Below, piece after piece: positions 1 to 8,075 of a stretch of 64,000 nt of DNA. Position 1 is the stretch's first letter; every line of letters begins with the position of its first letter. The translations under genes were made by a program, and so were the position numbers. Source of the stretch: UMGS1601 sp964617585 (GTDB lineage Bacteria; Bacillota; Clostridia; Oscillospirales; Ruminococcaceae); assembly GCA_964617585.1 (NCBI GenBank), contig CAZTXS010000004.1, positions 1 through 64,000 on the forward strand. Direction: 5' to 3'. The notes under the pieces were generated by a model that saw nothing but the letters and a program-made list of their open reading frames with translations, made no database searches and was not told where the DNA came from.

Positions 1-36
1 TAAGAATATTAGGCAAAGCAGTTTATTTTATGAGTG

Positions 37-67
37 CGTTGTAAAAAATAAAAATTATTATACAACG
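37..67. other. short inverted repeat upstream of the nuclease gene
   Basis: Seven-base arms CGTTGTA (37-43) and TACAACG (61-67) flank a 17-base AT-rich spacer, shortly before the start codon at 104. It could be an operator or an RNA hairpin in the leader. No clear promoter is visible between it and the window edge, so the role is open. Confidence 0.3.
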
Positions 68-103
68 TTTTGAAAATATTATCAAGAAAAGAGATTAAAC
101 TAT

Positions 104-1297
104 ATGAATAATCAATCCGGTATATATAATTTTCAGCAAATTGATAATATGGATGGAAATGAATTTGAATATATATGTGCTGATATTCTGAGGAAAAATG
201 GATTTTACAATGTTGTTGTTACAAAGAGTTCCGGTGATTTTGGGGTTGATATAGTTGCCGAAAGAAACGCATTAAGATATGCAATTCAGTGTAAAAGGTA
301 CAACCATAAACTTAATAATGCTCCCATTCAAGAAGTAATTGCAGGGATGAGTTCTTATAATTGCAATGTCGCTGCAGTTATGACAAATCAATACTTTACA
401 AAACCAGCAAAAGAGTTAGCTAGAAGAAATAATGTTTTTCTTTGGGATCGCAATGTGCTTTCACAAATGATAACAAATATTACACCGAACAATCTGAAAA
501 ATAGACATAAAATGTCCACTAAACAAATAACCATTATATCAATTTTGTCCACAGTATTTTGGACTTTTGGAAGCATAGTTATGTTTACCAACAAAGACTT
601 GCCCAAAAATGACAGAATAGGTGGCGGAATTGCATTTTCTGTTTTTGCATTTTTCTCAGCTTTTATATCAATTTATATGATAGTCAAGTTTTTCAAATCT
701 TGCCAAAAGCAATCTGTTGAACAAAAAAATGCAACAACAATTAATAATGACGTTCACCCAATTGCTGAAATTGAAACACAAAGAATCAAAAATACGACTG
801 ATTATTCAAATACCTATGTATCTAATAATAACAAAGAACATTTAAAAATTTATCCCCAATCATCTGCGCATCTTCAGCCGTCTCAAGAAAAAGCTAAAAA
901 AAGCTTGACTGATGAACAAATTCAAGTTTTTAGCACTATAGATAATTTAAAAAAATGTAAAGAAACATTACAGCAGAATTTAATACAAACGTGTAAATAC
1001 ATACTTAATTATTATTCAATAAATGCTATGAATATTGAAATTGTAAACATTGACATTCAACTTGAGTACGAAGAAATGATATTTGAAATTAAATTAATTG
1101 ATAAAAATATTAGGACATCCCAAATAAAAAAATCAACTCATGATTTAGCATTACATTTAGGAATTGATTATGTTCACTATGAGTTCCCAACGTCAACCAA
1201 GGAAACTGTTGGATTGAGAATGCCTCTGCCATCTATAATATCCGATGATGTTAGTTTGATTAATAGATATGCAAAAAAGCACAATATACATTATTGA
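104..1297 (+). CDS. membrane-anchored Mrr-type restriction endonuclease-like protein with FtsK-alpha-like C-terminus
   Basis: This 397-residue protein begins with a PD-(D/E)XK nuclease fold of the Mrr_cat type: Glu20/Glu22 in the first helix, GVD with Asp49, then QCK at 62-64 as the catalytic core. Two hydrophobic segments follow (about 141-162 and 173-197), so the nuclease should be held at the membrane on the cytoplasmic side. A polar linker (200-265) leads to a C-terminal domain (about 310-380) whose pattern RTSQIKKSTHDLALHLG followed by VGLRMP resembles the alpha domain of FtsK/SpoIIIE. Mrr-family enzymes cleave (often methylated) DNA; the substrate here is unknown. ATG 104 follows a purine-rich AAGAAAAGAG. 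It lies near an integrase in an accessory stretch, fitting a defence or mobile-element role. The nuclease call is firm; the FtsK resemblance is by eye only. Confidence 0.8.
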   Translation: MNNQSGIYNFQQIDNMDGNEFEYICADILRKNGFYNVVVTKSSGDFGVDIVAERNALRYAIQCKRYNHKLNNAPIQEVIAGMSSYNCNVAAVMTNQYFTKPAKELARRNNVFLWDRNVLSQMITNITPNNLKNRHKMSTKQITIISILSTVFWTFGSIVMFTNKDLPKNDRIGGGIAFSVFAFFSAFISIYMIVKFFKSCQKQSVEQKNATTINNDVHPIAEIETQRIKNTTDYSNTYVSNNNKEHLKIYPQSSAHLQPSQEKAKKSLTDEQIQVFSTIDNLKKCKETLQQNLIQTCKYILNYYSINAMNIEIVNIDIQLEYEEMIFEIKLIDKNIRTSQIKKSTHDLALHLGIDYVHYEFPTSTKETVGLRMPLPSIISDDVSLINRYAKKHNIHY

Positions 1298-1346
1298 GCG
1301 ATTTTCAAACACATCAAATTTTTATAATAAAGGAGTATGTATACCC

Positions 1347-2231
1347 ATGAAAAAAACAGCGAGTATTATAATTTCATTCATTATGATTATAAGTTTAATT
1401 ACGACATTAACGGCTCAATCATCTTATATTATTGACATTGATAATTCTTATGCCGTCGATGAATATGATTACATTGTAGATGACTACTATATTTTAATGT
1501 TAGACGATACAAATTGTTCTATTTCTTATTATGGCGGCACGAGATCTGTTCTTGAAATACCTTCGGATTTTTATTACGATGAATCAAACTATGCAACAGT
1601 TCGTAGAATTGCTATTCAAAGTTATTGTTGTAACGATTACATAGTTGATGTCACCATACCTAATACGGTTGAATATATAGGAGATTGTGCTTTTTTTGGG
1701 TGTCCCTACTTGAAAAAAGTTATTATCCCACCATCAGTAAAAGAAATAGGCTGGTCTGCATTTGAAACTTGTGACAAACTAACTATTTATGGATATACAA
1801 ATACCGTTGCTGAAGCCTACGCTAAAGAAAATAATATACCCTTTGTAAGTATCGGAGTATATACACAGTCGGCTATATATTCGTCTACTACTGCTACACA
1901 GCCCACTACTAAAATAAGCAAAACAACTACATCAAACCCGTCAAAAGTTACAAAAGTAAAACTGAAAGCAAAGAAAAAGAAAATAAAAGTTTCTTGGAAG
2001 AAAGTCAGCAAAGCTACAGGCTATCAGGTTAAGTATTCTACATCGAAGAAGTTTAGGAAAACAAAGACGAAAACAAAAACCGTTAAGAAAAACAAAGTAA
2101 CCTTGAAGAAGCTTAAATTAAAAAAGAAATATTACGTCAAGGTCAGAGCGTATAAAAAGGTTAATTTAGACGGTTATACAGTGACGGCTTACGGAGTTTG
2201 GTCTAAAGTTAAAAGTAAAAAGGTTAAGTAA
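1347..2231 (+). CDS. secreted BspA-like leucine-rich-repeat protein with Fn3-like tail
   Basis: The chosen start is ATG 1347, preceded by AGGAG at 1331-1335; a longer frame from 1269 would overlap the upstream gene and bury the signal peptide. The 294-residue product has an N-terminal signal peptide (MKKTASIIISFIMIISLITT), an acidic Tyr/Asp-rich stretch, two or three LRR_5 (BspA/TpLRR) units at about 85-150 (TIPNTVEYIGDCAF, IPPSVKEIGWSAF), a Thr/Ser linker, and a very Lys-rich fibronectin-III-like domain at about 200-294. BspA-like repeats often mediate surface adhesion; the basic tail may bind wall polymers. The 49-base gap after the nuclease gene suggests cotranscription, but the two proteins have no obvious shared function. 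No LPXTG anchor is seen. Confidence 0.75.
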   Translation: MKKTASIIISFIMIISLITTLTAQSSYIIDIDNSYAVDEYDYIVDDYYILMLDDTNCSISYYGGTRSVLEIPSDFYYDESNYATVRRIAIQSYCCNDYIVDVTIPNTVEYIGDCAFFGCPYLKKVIIPPSVKEIGWSAFETCDKLTIYGYTNTVAEAYAKENNIPFVSIGVYTQSAIYSSTTATQPTTKISKTTTSNPSKVTKVKLKAKKKKIKVSWKKVSKATGYQVKYSTSKKFRKTKTKTKTVKKNKVTLKKLKLKKKYYVKVRAYKKVNLDGYTVTAYGVWSKVKSKKVK

Positions 2232-2246
2232 TAACTAAATAAAAAC

Positions 2247-2276
2247 GCTCCTGTAGTGTTGGCGCACCACAGGAGC
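2247..2276. terminator. hairpin after the LRR gene
   Basis: Arms GCTCCTGTAGTG and CACCACAGGAGC (one mismatch) flank a 6-base loop, 15 bases after the stop codon. There is no U-run directly after it, so it may be an RNA-stabilising hairpin that works with the terminator at 2299. Confidence 0.5.
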
Positions 2277-2298
2277 AAGCGAATCGCCCAACCACCAT

Positions 2299-2330
2299 AA
2301 AAGGGCTAATTCTGCCCTTTTATTATATCA
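2299..2330 (+). terminator. rho-independent terminator
   Basis: Arms AAAAGGGC (2299-2306) and GCCCTTTT (2314-2321) around a 7-base loop are followed by TATTATAT. It separates the LRR gene from the integrase. Confidence 0.7.
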
Positions 2331-2370
2331 TAAATTCTTTGATATGTCAAGAAATAGGAGGAATATATAT

Positions 2371-3573
2371 ATGGACGAACCAAAAGAGAAAAAGAAGAAG
2401 CAAGGTAAACCCAAAAGCAGAGCTAATGGTGACGGTACTTTTTATTACAGCGAAGCTAAAAAGCTATGGGTTGGTCAAATAGTACTTGGTGTACAAGACA
2501 ACGGAAAGCCTAAACGTATCACCAAATACGGAAAGACTAGAAAAGAAGTAAAAACAAAGCTTGACGAATATAAAGCCGAGTTAGGCGGTCGAGAAGTACC
2601 CAACAAAAACAGTATAACCCTTGTTGAACTTATGCAACAAATGGCAAAACAAAGCTATGATTTAAATGAAATATCAGAATCTACATATTACAGAAAACAA
2701 GAAACAATCAAAATATACAAGAAACATTATATATCTAATATACCAATACAAAAGCTTACGGAAAATGACATATTAGAGTTTTATAAATCGATAACACATT
2801 ACTCAAACTCCGTGATTATTAAATTATGCAGCATAATGAAATCCACTCTGAAAGAAGCTGTACGACTTAGGATAATAAATGTTAATGTCGCCGAATTTAC
2901 AAAATTACCGAAGTCAGATAAACCTGACAAAAAGGTAGATGCTTTTACTATAGACGAACAAAAAGAGCTGATAAATGCACTTAATTCGCAGCCGGTATTA
3001 TATCGCTATCAACTCCTGATTAGTATGTACACAGGCATGAGAATGGGAGAAATCAATGCTCTAACGGTAGATTGTATTGATTTAGTAAATAGTACCGTAA
3101 GGATCAACCGAACTATAACCAACGGTGAAAAGGGCAAACCAATGCTAGGTAAAGCAGCCAAGACTAAAGCTGGTGAGCGTACAATTATGCTCAATGATAT
3201 AGCCAAAAAAATTCTTGAATGTGCTCTGTCTGATGCAAAAGATAATAAAGATAACTTGATTTTTTTAGATAAACGTGGTAAACTTATAGCAACTGGTCAA
3301 GTTAATAGTGAGCTAAAAAGATTTTGTAAAAAACATAATATTTCAAAAGGCTGGAATGTAAATCAGCATATGCTAAGACATACTTATGCTACAAGATGCA
3401 TAGAATCTGGTATGCCTGCTACTGTGCTTCAAAAGATATTAGGTCATACAGATATAAGTACAACACTAAATACGTATTGTGATGTATTTGCAGAGTATGA
3501 AAGAAAGCACCTAGATCAGAGTTATGATTACTTTGTAAAGTCTGGGCTTGTACTGCAACCAATACTGCAATAA
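2371..3573 (+). CDS. int: tyrosine recombinase / phage-type integrase
   Basis: Site-specific recombinase of the lambda-integrase family, about 400 residues. It starts with a basic tail and an arm-binding-like domain (about 15-70, GDGTFYYSEAKKLWVGQI), then a SAM-like core-binding domain (about 80-185) and the catalytic domain. The catalytic set is present: Arg224 (GMRMGE), a Lys near 264, His333 and Arg336 (HMLRHTYAT), His359 (LGHTD) and Tyr369 (LNTYCDVF). It should therefore be active. ATG 2371 is preferred over an upstream ATG at 2344 because AGGAGG (2356-2361) sits nine bases before it. No excisionase, phage structural or conjugation gene is visible nearby; any associated element would lie to the left, beyond the window, or is degraded. 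Confidence 0.93.
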   Translation: MDEPKEKKKKQGKPKSRANGDGTFYYSEAKKLWVGQIVLGVQDNGKPKRITKYGKTRKEVKTKLDEYKAELGGREVPNKNSITLVELMQQMAKQSYDLNEISESTYYRKQETIKIYKKHYISNIPIQKLTENDILEFYKSITHYSNSVIIKLCSIMKSTLKEAVRLRIINVNVAEFTKLPKSDKPDKKVDAFTIDEQKELINALNSQPVLYRYQLLISMYTGMRMGEINALTVDCIDLVNSTVRINRTITNGEKGKPMLGKAAKTKAGERTIMLNDIAKKILECALSDAKDNKDNLIFLDKRGKLIATGQVNSELKRFCKKHNISKGWNVNQHMLRHTYATRCIESGMPATVLQKILGHTDISTTLNTYCDVFAEYERKHLDQSYDYFVKSGLVLQPILQ

Positions 3574-3711
3574 AAATATTTTTGCTTAATTACTTAGTGA
3601 TTTTGAAATTAACTCAACCGTTTATAATTCTGATTTTACGGATTTAAAACATATATACAATTAAACAAAAATTACTCAAAATCCCTTGTTTATTCAGGGG
3701 GTGCCAACAAA

Positions 3712-3736
3712 GCCTCCCGATTTTCGGAGGCTTTTA
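3712..3736 (+). terminator. terminator downstream of the integrase
   Basis: GCCTCC (3712-3717) pairs with GGAGGC (3726-3731), followed by a T-rich run. Confidence 0.65.
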
Positions 3737-3847
3737 CTTTTTGTTATCTCTTTTAACTTTTTCTTCTATTGCTTTTTTGACAAAGCTGCTGAGGCTTTCA
3801 CTCATAAATCCGGCATGAATTTGTATCTGTGCTTTCTGACCTTTTTA

Positions 3848-3880
3848 TTCAATAAGGGCTTACCCGTCATTCAATGCGAG
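3848..3880 (+). repeat. truncated copy of the 137-bp structured repeat (left end only)
   Basis: Matches the first ~30 bases of the family described at 58193-58466 (TTCAATAAGGGCTTACCCGT onward, to TCAATGCG) and then diverges. Only the left end is preserved. Confidence 0.75.
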
Positions 3881-3904
3881 CTTTTATAACTTAAATTGCA
3901 TATC

Positions 3905-3949
3905 AAAAAACATCCTCGAAGAGCCTAAAGCTTATAGGCTTTTCGGGGA
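3905..3949 (-). terminator. terminator of the GH95-GH26 transcript
   Basis: Read on the minus strand, a long stem (about CCCGAAAAGCCTA with TTAGGCTCTTCGAGG, including wobble pairs) is followed a few bases later by six Ts (the A-run at 3905-3910). It lies about 30 bases after the GH26 stop codon. Confidence 0.75.
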
Positions 3950-3977
3950 GTTTTCCGTTATTACGTCAGCTCGCCTG

Positions 3978-5543
3978 TCACGAAACCTTATCCAAGGTAA
4001 TTACTTTGTCATTATTATAAAGCTCAACCAGCCTGTCCTTAGATATATATTCTTCCGAAAGGCTTCCATCCTCGTTCAAGATATAATTTCCGCTCCATAC
4101 TCCGAACCACGACCACATAGCCTTATCACGAACCATATTATAAACCGATGGAGCGTTTGCACATTCCGAAAGGGCGATAGGCTTATTCGCTGAAATATCG
4201 TGTAGCGACAAAAAGGCAATAATCTGGCTTGACTCGCTTCCGTTGTCATAAATATCCGCCGAAATCATATCGCAGTAATCATCTCCGACATACCAGTCCT
4301 TGCTCTGCGCCGACCAAACCCAAATAAGATTATCAAGCTTAAAATATTCAGTCTGACGCTCATACATCAGCTTCCACAGCCAGTTATAGCTTTCAAAGCC
4401 TGACGCTCCCCACCAAAAGCCTACGCTTGTTCTTGAAGCGTCATGAAGCGGCCTCCACAGAACAGGAATACCATTCTCTTTCAGCCTGAGAAGCTGCTCT
4501 GAAACTTTGTCAATATCCTTAACCAATTCAACGCACTCGGATGATACCTTGCCATCGGCCTGAAGCTTTTCTATTTCATCGACAGAAAGCTGAGCTATTT
4601 TTTCTTTCGTCACAGCCTTAGAAAGATCAAAAGAGGTTTCCTCGGCATAATAAGCGCCGTCGCCGCTTGGCGAAGCCCAATGCCACATATAGCTGACGAT
4701 TCCGCCTTTTTTCGACCACTTAACAGCCTGTTCGATTTCATCAACATCTATGTCCTCAGAGGTATAAACCATCATATCTCCGAGCCTTACGGCAGGATAT
4801 TTACCCGTGGTTCTATAAATAAGCTCAAGCTCATCGTTAGTTCCGACAGAAGCGTACTGACCGCTTATAATCTTTTCTCCGTACCAGCTTAAAATCTTAT
4901 TGTAAAGATTTACGGTGTTTGCATCGGTTGTTCCGCTTATAAGCTCCGGCGTTTTTTTGAATTTCAGTGAAAGCTTAGAAATGTCGTCTGAAGCTTCTAC
5001 CTTGACATTATCTATCGCCACTCCGCCGTCATAAATTCCGATAGAAATCTCAAAGCTGTCCTCGTCGATATATATATTGTCAAATTTTACAGCTTCAAAC
5101 TTCCCGCTTCCCGAGCATGAGAACTTTTTTATCTCCTCGCCGTTTATGTTAAGCGCATTTACCACATTTTTTTCAGACATTACCCTCAGGGTGATATTAT
5201 AATACTGCTTTAGCTTAGGGGTGAACTTTACGCTCCATGTACCCTTGCCGTCGTCGGTCATACCCGAAACATATCCGCTGCCTTTGTATCCCTTAACCTT
5301 TTTTAATACCTTTGCATTTCCTTTCACAGTACCTTTTTCAGCCTCAATAGTCTTTGAATACTTAACGTATTCGGGAGTTTCGGCTGATATTATTTTTTCG
5401 GAATACACAGGTATATCTTCCGTATCGCTGTCTGAAGCGGCGTCGGAAGATTCAGAAGAACTCATCTGCTCAATCCTTCCGCAGCCGGTAAAAATACACG
5501 CAGTCAGACATATTACACATAAAACCGAAAATAATTTTCTCAT
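3978..5543 (-). CDS. surface lipoprotein with CBM and GH26 (beta-mannanase family) domain
   Basis: A 521-residue lipoprotein: signal peptide with lipobox IFTGC (Cys21), an acidic Ser-rich linker, a beta-sandwich carbohydrate-binding module of the CBM6/CBM35 type (about 60-185, YSKTIEAEKGTV), then a GH26 catalytic barrel (about 195-515). Family marks include SGQY, WRPLHDAS and FWWG, with ALSEC carrying the expected nucleophile Glu460. GH26 enzymes mostly cut beta-1,4-mannan with retention of configuration. The residue expected to be the acid/base Glu is Asp368 here (codon GAC, plus-strand bases 4440-4442), so activity may be altered or lost. AGAGG precedes ATG 5543. It lies 32 bases after the GH95 gene on the same transcript, so the pair probably works on one hemicellulose. 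Confidence 0.88.
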   Translation of the reverse strand: MRKLFSVLCVICLTACIFTGCGRIEQMSSSESSDAASDSDTEDIPVYSEKIISAETPEYVKYSKTIEAEKGTVKGNAKVLKKVKGYKGSGYVSGMTDDGKGTWSVKFTPKLKQYYNITLRVMSEKNVVNALNINGEEIKKFSCSGSGKFEAVKFDNIYIDEDSFEISIGIYDGGVAIDNVKVEASDDISKLSLKFKKTPELISGTTDANTVNLYNKILSWYGEKIISGQYASVGTNDELELIYRTTGKYPAVRLGDMMVYTSEDIDVDEIEQAVKWSKKGGIVSYMWHWASPSGDGAYYAEETSFDLSKAVTKEKIAQLSVDEIEKLQADGKVSSECVELVKDIDKVSEQLLRLKENGIPVLWRPLHDASRTSVGFWWGASGFESYNWLWKLMYERQTEYFKLDNLIWVWSAQSKDWYVGDDYCDMISADIYDNGSESSQIIAFLSLHDISANKPIALSECANAPSVYNMVRDKAMWSWFGVWSGNYILNEDGSLSEEYISKDRLVELYNNDKVITLDKVS

Positions 5544-5575
5544 AAAAATACCTCTGTAAACAATCAGATTAAACC

Positions 5576-7888
5576 TTATGCCCTTTTAATTTCATATGAT
5601 TTTCCGGCGCAGGTTTCAAATACAACCGCTCCGTCTTTTTCTTCAAAGCTGATTTCCTTACCCCCGCACAATATCTTAACGGGAACATCTGTAACAAGAC
5701 GGCAGGCTTCGCCGCTGTCCGACCTTATCAAAGCTTCCTTAAGCGTATTGCTTTCCCATGCGCAGGATACCGTAAAGCCGCCCCTTGCTCTTAAATTTTC
5801 AAACGAACCCTCTGCCCACTCTTCAGGCAGCGCAGGAAGCAAAATAATCTCATCATTTATACTTTGCAAAACAGCCTCGGTTATACCCGCCGCTCCGCCG
5901 AAATTTCCGTCTATCTGAAACGGAGGGTGATTATCGAACATATTTTTATTCGTTGAATAGGACAAGAGCGCATTTATATTCTCATAAACCTTTTCGCCGT
6001 CATTAAGCCTCGCCCACAGATTAATTATCCATGCTCTGCTCCAGCCTGTGTGACCTCCGCCATGTGACAATCTTCGCTCCAGAGTAGCGCGCGCAGCTCT
6101 GCATAGCTTAGGTGTTTTCCTTGGAGAAATAATATCGGCAGGATATAAAGCAAAAAGCTGTGAAATATGCCTGTGACCCGGTTCAACCTCATCATAATCT
6201 ATAGCCCATTCTTTTATCTGACCGTACTTTCCGACTTCAGGCTTAGGAAGCTTTTCTCTCATCTGTCTTAGCTTCTCGGCATAATCTGCGTCAATTCCCA
6301 AAACTTCACTTGACTTTATAACCGCTGAAAACAGCTCATAAATAATCTGGCTGTCCATTGACGGTCCTATACACAGCGAACCTTTCTGACCAGATTCGGT
6401 AAGGTAGGTGTTTTCAGGCGACACCGAAGGGCAAGTAACAAGCTGACCGTTCTGATTCTCTATAAGAAAATCAACAAAAAACTCGCTCGCTTCTTTCATT
6501 GTTTCATACTTGTCCGCTAAAAAGCCTTTATCCCTGCCGAACTGATAATGCTCCCATATATGCAGGCACAGCCATGCCGCCCCCATAGGCCACTGAGTTC
6601 CCGGCCGCCACAAATCCTGAGGAGCAGTATCTCCCCAAAGGTCTGTATTGTGGTGGCACATAAATCCGCCGCAGCCATACATTTCCCTTGCAGTCACCCT
6701 ACCGTTAGGACGCATTTTTTCAATAAGGTCAAACAAAGGACTGACAAGCTCAGGCAAATCTGCTGTTTCAACAGGCCAGTAATTCATTTCGGTGTTTATA
6801 TTTATTGTAAATTTGCAGCCCCATGCAGGCCACATTTCCTTATTCCAGATTCCCTGAAGATTTAAAGGAAGCGTACCCTCGCGGCTTCCTGCAATCATAA
6901 GATACCTGGCGAAGTTATAATAAAGCTCTGTAAGCTTATTATCCTTTCCGCCGTTTTTAATGCTTTCAAGCCGTTCATCAGTAGGAAGCTCACACTTACC
7001 GTTGCTGTTATCGCAAAGCTCCAGCTTTACTCTGTCATAATACTTCTTATAATCCTTAATGTGACGGGATTTAATTTCACCGTAAGACAGCTTTGCCGCA
7101 CTTTCAATATCCTGCTTTGCTTTCTCCTTATAATTCTCAAAGCGGTAATTGGTCCGGCAGGAAAGCAAAACCGTTACCTCGTCGCAATTCTCGGCTTTTA
7201 AAAAGCTTCCCCATTTCATAACTTTCCCCGAAGTCGGAATAACTTTTATATATGACCCAAAATTAATTCCGTCCTCTCCGCCCATTCCCCCGAAATAAAA
7301 TATCTCATCATCGGAAATCGGAGAGTTATTGTCGAAATAATCATCTCTTCCGTCAATATGTATTCTTAGGTTAATGCTTGCCTTTTTATCAGCTTTAATA
7401 TTAATCGCCATTACATTATCGGGATAAGAAGCTATAACCTCCCGGCGATAATTAATTCCGTTTGTCGTGAAGTCAACCGAAGCGACTGCGTTTTCAATAT
7501 CCAGAATTCTTTTATAAGCTTCAATATCACCCAAACCACGCTGGTCGATTATCATATCTCCTAAAGTCATATAGTGCCGCTGGTTAATCGGCGTTCCGCA
7601 GAAGGCATCGTAAACAATCTCTTCCGCCTCGGAGATTTTTTCTTTAAATAAAAGCTCTCTTACCTTCTCCAGATTTTCAAGAGCAGACTTGTTATTCCTC
7701 TTTCTGTATCCACCCGACCATATAGAATCCTCATTGAGCGAAATCCTGTCATAATAGGGATTACCGTATACCATTCCGCCTATTCTTCCCTGACCCACAG
7801 GAAGCGCCTCGTTCCAATCCTCCGCCCATTTATTATACCAAAGCTGATTTGAACTTATCATGTTAGCCACCATGCTCTTGCCATGCAA
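5576..7888 (-). CDS. GH95 family glycosidase (alpha-L-fucosidase / alpha-L-galactosidase type), cytoplasmic
   Basis: About 770 residues, the usual length for the family. The N-terminal beta-sandwich begins with WNEALPVGQGRIGGMVYG and the (alpha/alpha)6 barrel carries the family's active-site segments: NIN at 363-365 in TININTEMNYWP, Glu492 in CPSVSPEN, and Asp660 in QIDGNFGGAAG. GH95 enzymes remove alpha-1,2-linked fucose or galactose by inversion. No signal peptide is present, so it should act on imported oligosaccharides in the cytoplasm. The frame opens with TTG 7888 behind AAAGGAAA; in-frame ATGs at 7873 and 7858 (the latter behind GGTGG) are alternatives, so the true start is uncertain within ten codons. 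Its promoter is at 7960-7988. Confidence 0.92.
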   Translation of the reverse strand: MHGKSMVANMISSNQLWYNKWAEDWNEALPVGQGRIGGMVYGNPYYDRISLNEDSIWSGGYRKRNNKSALENLEKVRELLFKEKISEAEEIVYDAFCGTPINQRHYMTLGDMIIDQRGLGDIEAYKRILDIENAVASVDFTTNGINYRREVIASYPDNVMAINIKADKKASINLRIHIDGRDDYFDNNSPISDDEIFYFGGMGGEDGINFGSYIKVIPTSGKVMKWGSFLKAENCDEVTVLLSCRTNYRFENYKEKAKQDIESAAKLSYGEIKSRHIKDYKKYYDRVKLELCDNSNGKCELPTDERLESIKNGGKDNKLTELYYNFARYLMIAGSREGTLPLNLQGIWNKEMWPAWGCKFTININTEMNYWPVETADLPELVSPLFDLIEKMRPNGRVTAREMYGCGGFMCHHNTDLWGDTAPQDLWRPGTQWPMGAAWLCLHIWEHYQFGRDKGFLADKYETMKEASEFFVDFLIENQNGQLVTCPSVSPENTYLTESGQKGSLCIGPSMDSQIIYELFSAVIKSSEVLGIDADYAEKLRQMREKLPKPEVGKYGQIKEWAIDYDEVEPGHRHISQLFALYPADIISPRKTPKLCRAARATLERRLSHGGGHTGWSRAWIINLWARLNDGEKVYENINALLSYSTNKNMFDNHPPFQIDGNFGGAAGITEAVLQSINDEIILLPALPEEWAEGSFENLRARGGFTVSCAWESNTLKEALIRSDSGEACRLVTDVPVKILCGGKEISFEEKDGAVVFETCAGKSYEIKRA

Positions 7889-7959
7889 AAGCGATTTCCT
7901 TTCCAGAGTGAAATTTAAGTCTGTTTATTTTTCGCCTTACAAACAAAAACTCTTTAGAT

Positions 7960-7988
7960 ATTATAACATTTCAAAACATATTTTACAA
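7960..7988 (-). promoter_or_regulatory. sigma-A promoter of the GH95-GH26 unit
   Basis: On the minus strand TTGTAA (7988-7983), a 17-base spacer and TATAAT (7965-7960) lie about 70 bases before the GH95 start and downstream of the ABC operon terminator. The glycosidase pair thus has its own promoter. Confidence 0.6.
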
Positions 7989-8030
7989 CGCTATATATGG
8001 TTATTTTATTTATTCGTGTACAATACGCAA

Positions 8031-8058
8031 AAAACCGACCGATTAAACCGGTCGGTTT
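8031..8058 (-). terminator. terminator of the ABC operon
   Basis: A perfect 10-bp stem (AAACCGACCG at 8032-8041, CGGTCGGTTT at 8049-8058) is followed on the minus strand by a T-run (A-run at 8029-8034). It lies just after the last permease gene. Confidence 0.85.
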
Positions 8059-8075
8059 AATAATTTGCTTTAAAT

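Larger units (their letters stand above)
3574..3977. other. gene-poor interval between the integrase and the GH26 gene
   Basis: This 400-base interval holds an AT-rich stretch, a plus-strand terminator (3712), a truncated copy of the dispersed repeat (3848-3880) and the minus-strand terminator of the GH26 gene (3905-3949). An open frame at 3686-3889 runs through the terminator and lacks a ribosome-binding site, so I do not call it a gene. An attachment site for the integrase might lie here, but no duplicated core is visible. Confidence 0.6.

Noticed and set aside
3680..3712. tRNA 3' end as an attachment site
   Set aside because: A TCAAAATCCC-like string recalls a T-loop, but no cloverleaf arms can be drawn around it.
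3686..3889. 67-residue open frame after the integrase
   Set aside because: It runs through a terminator and a repeat fragment and has no ribosome-binding site.
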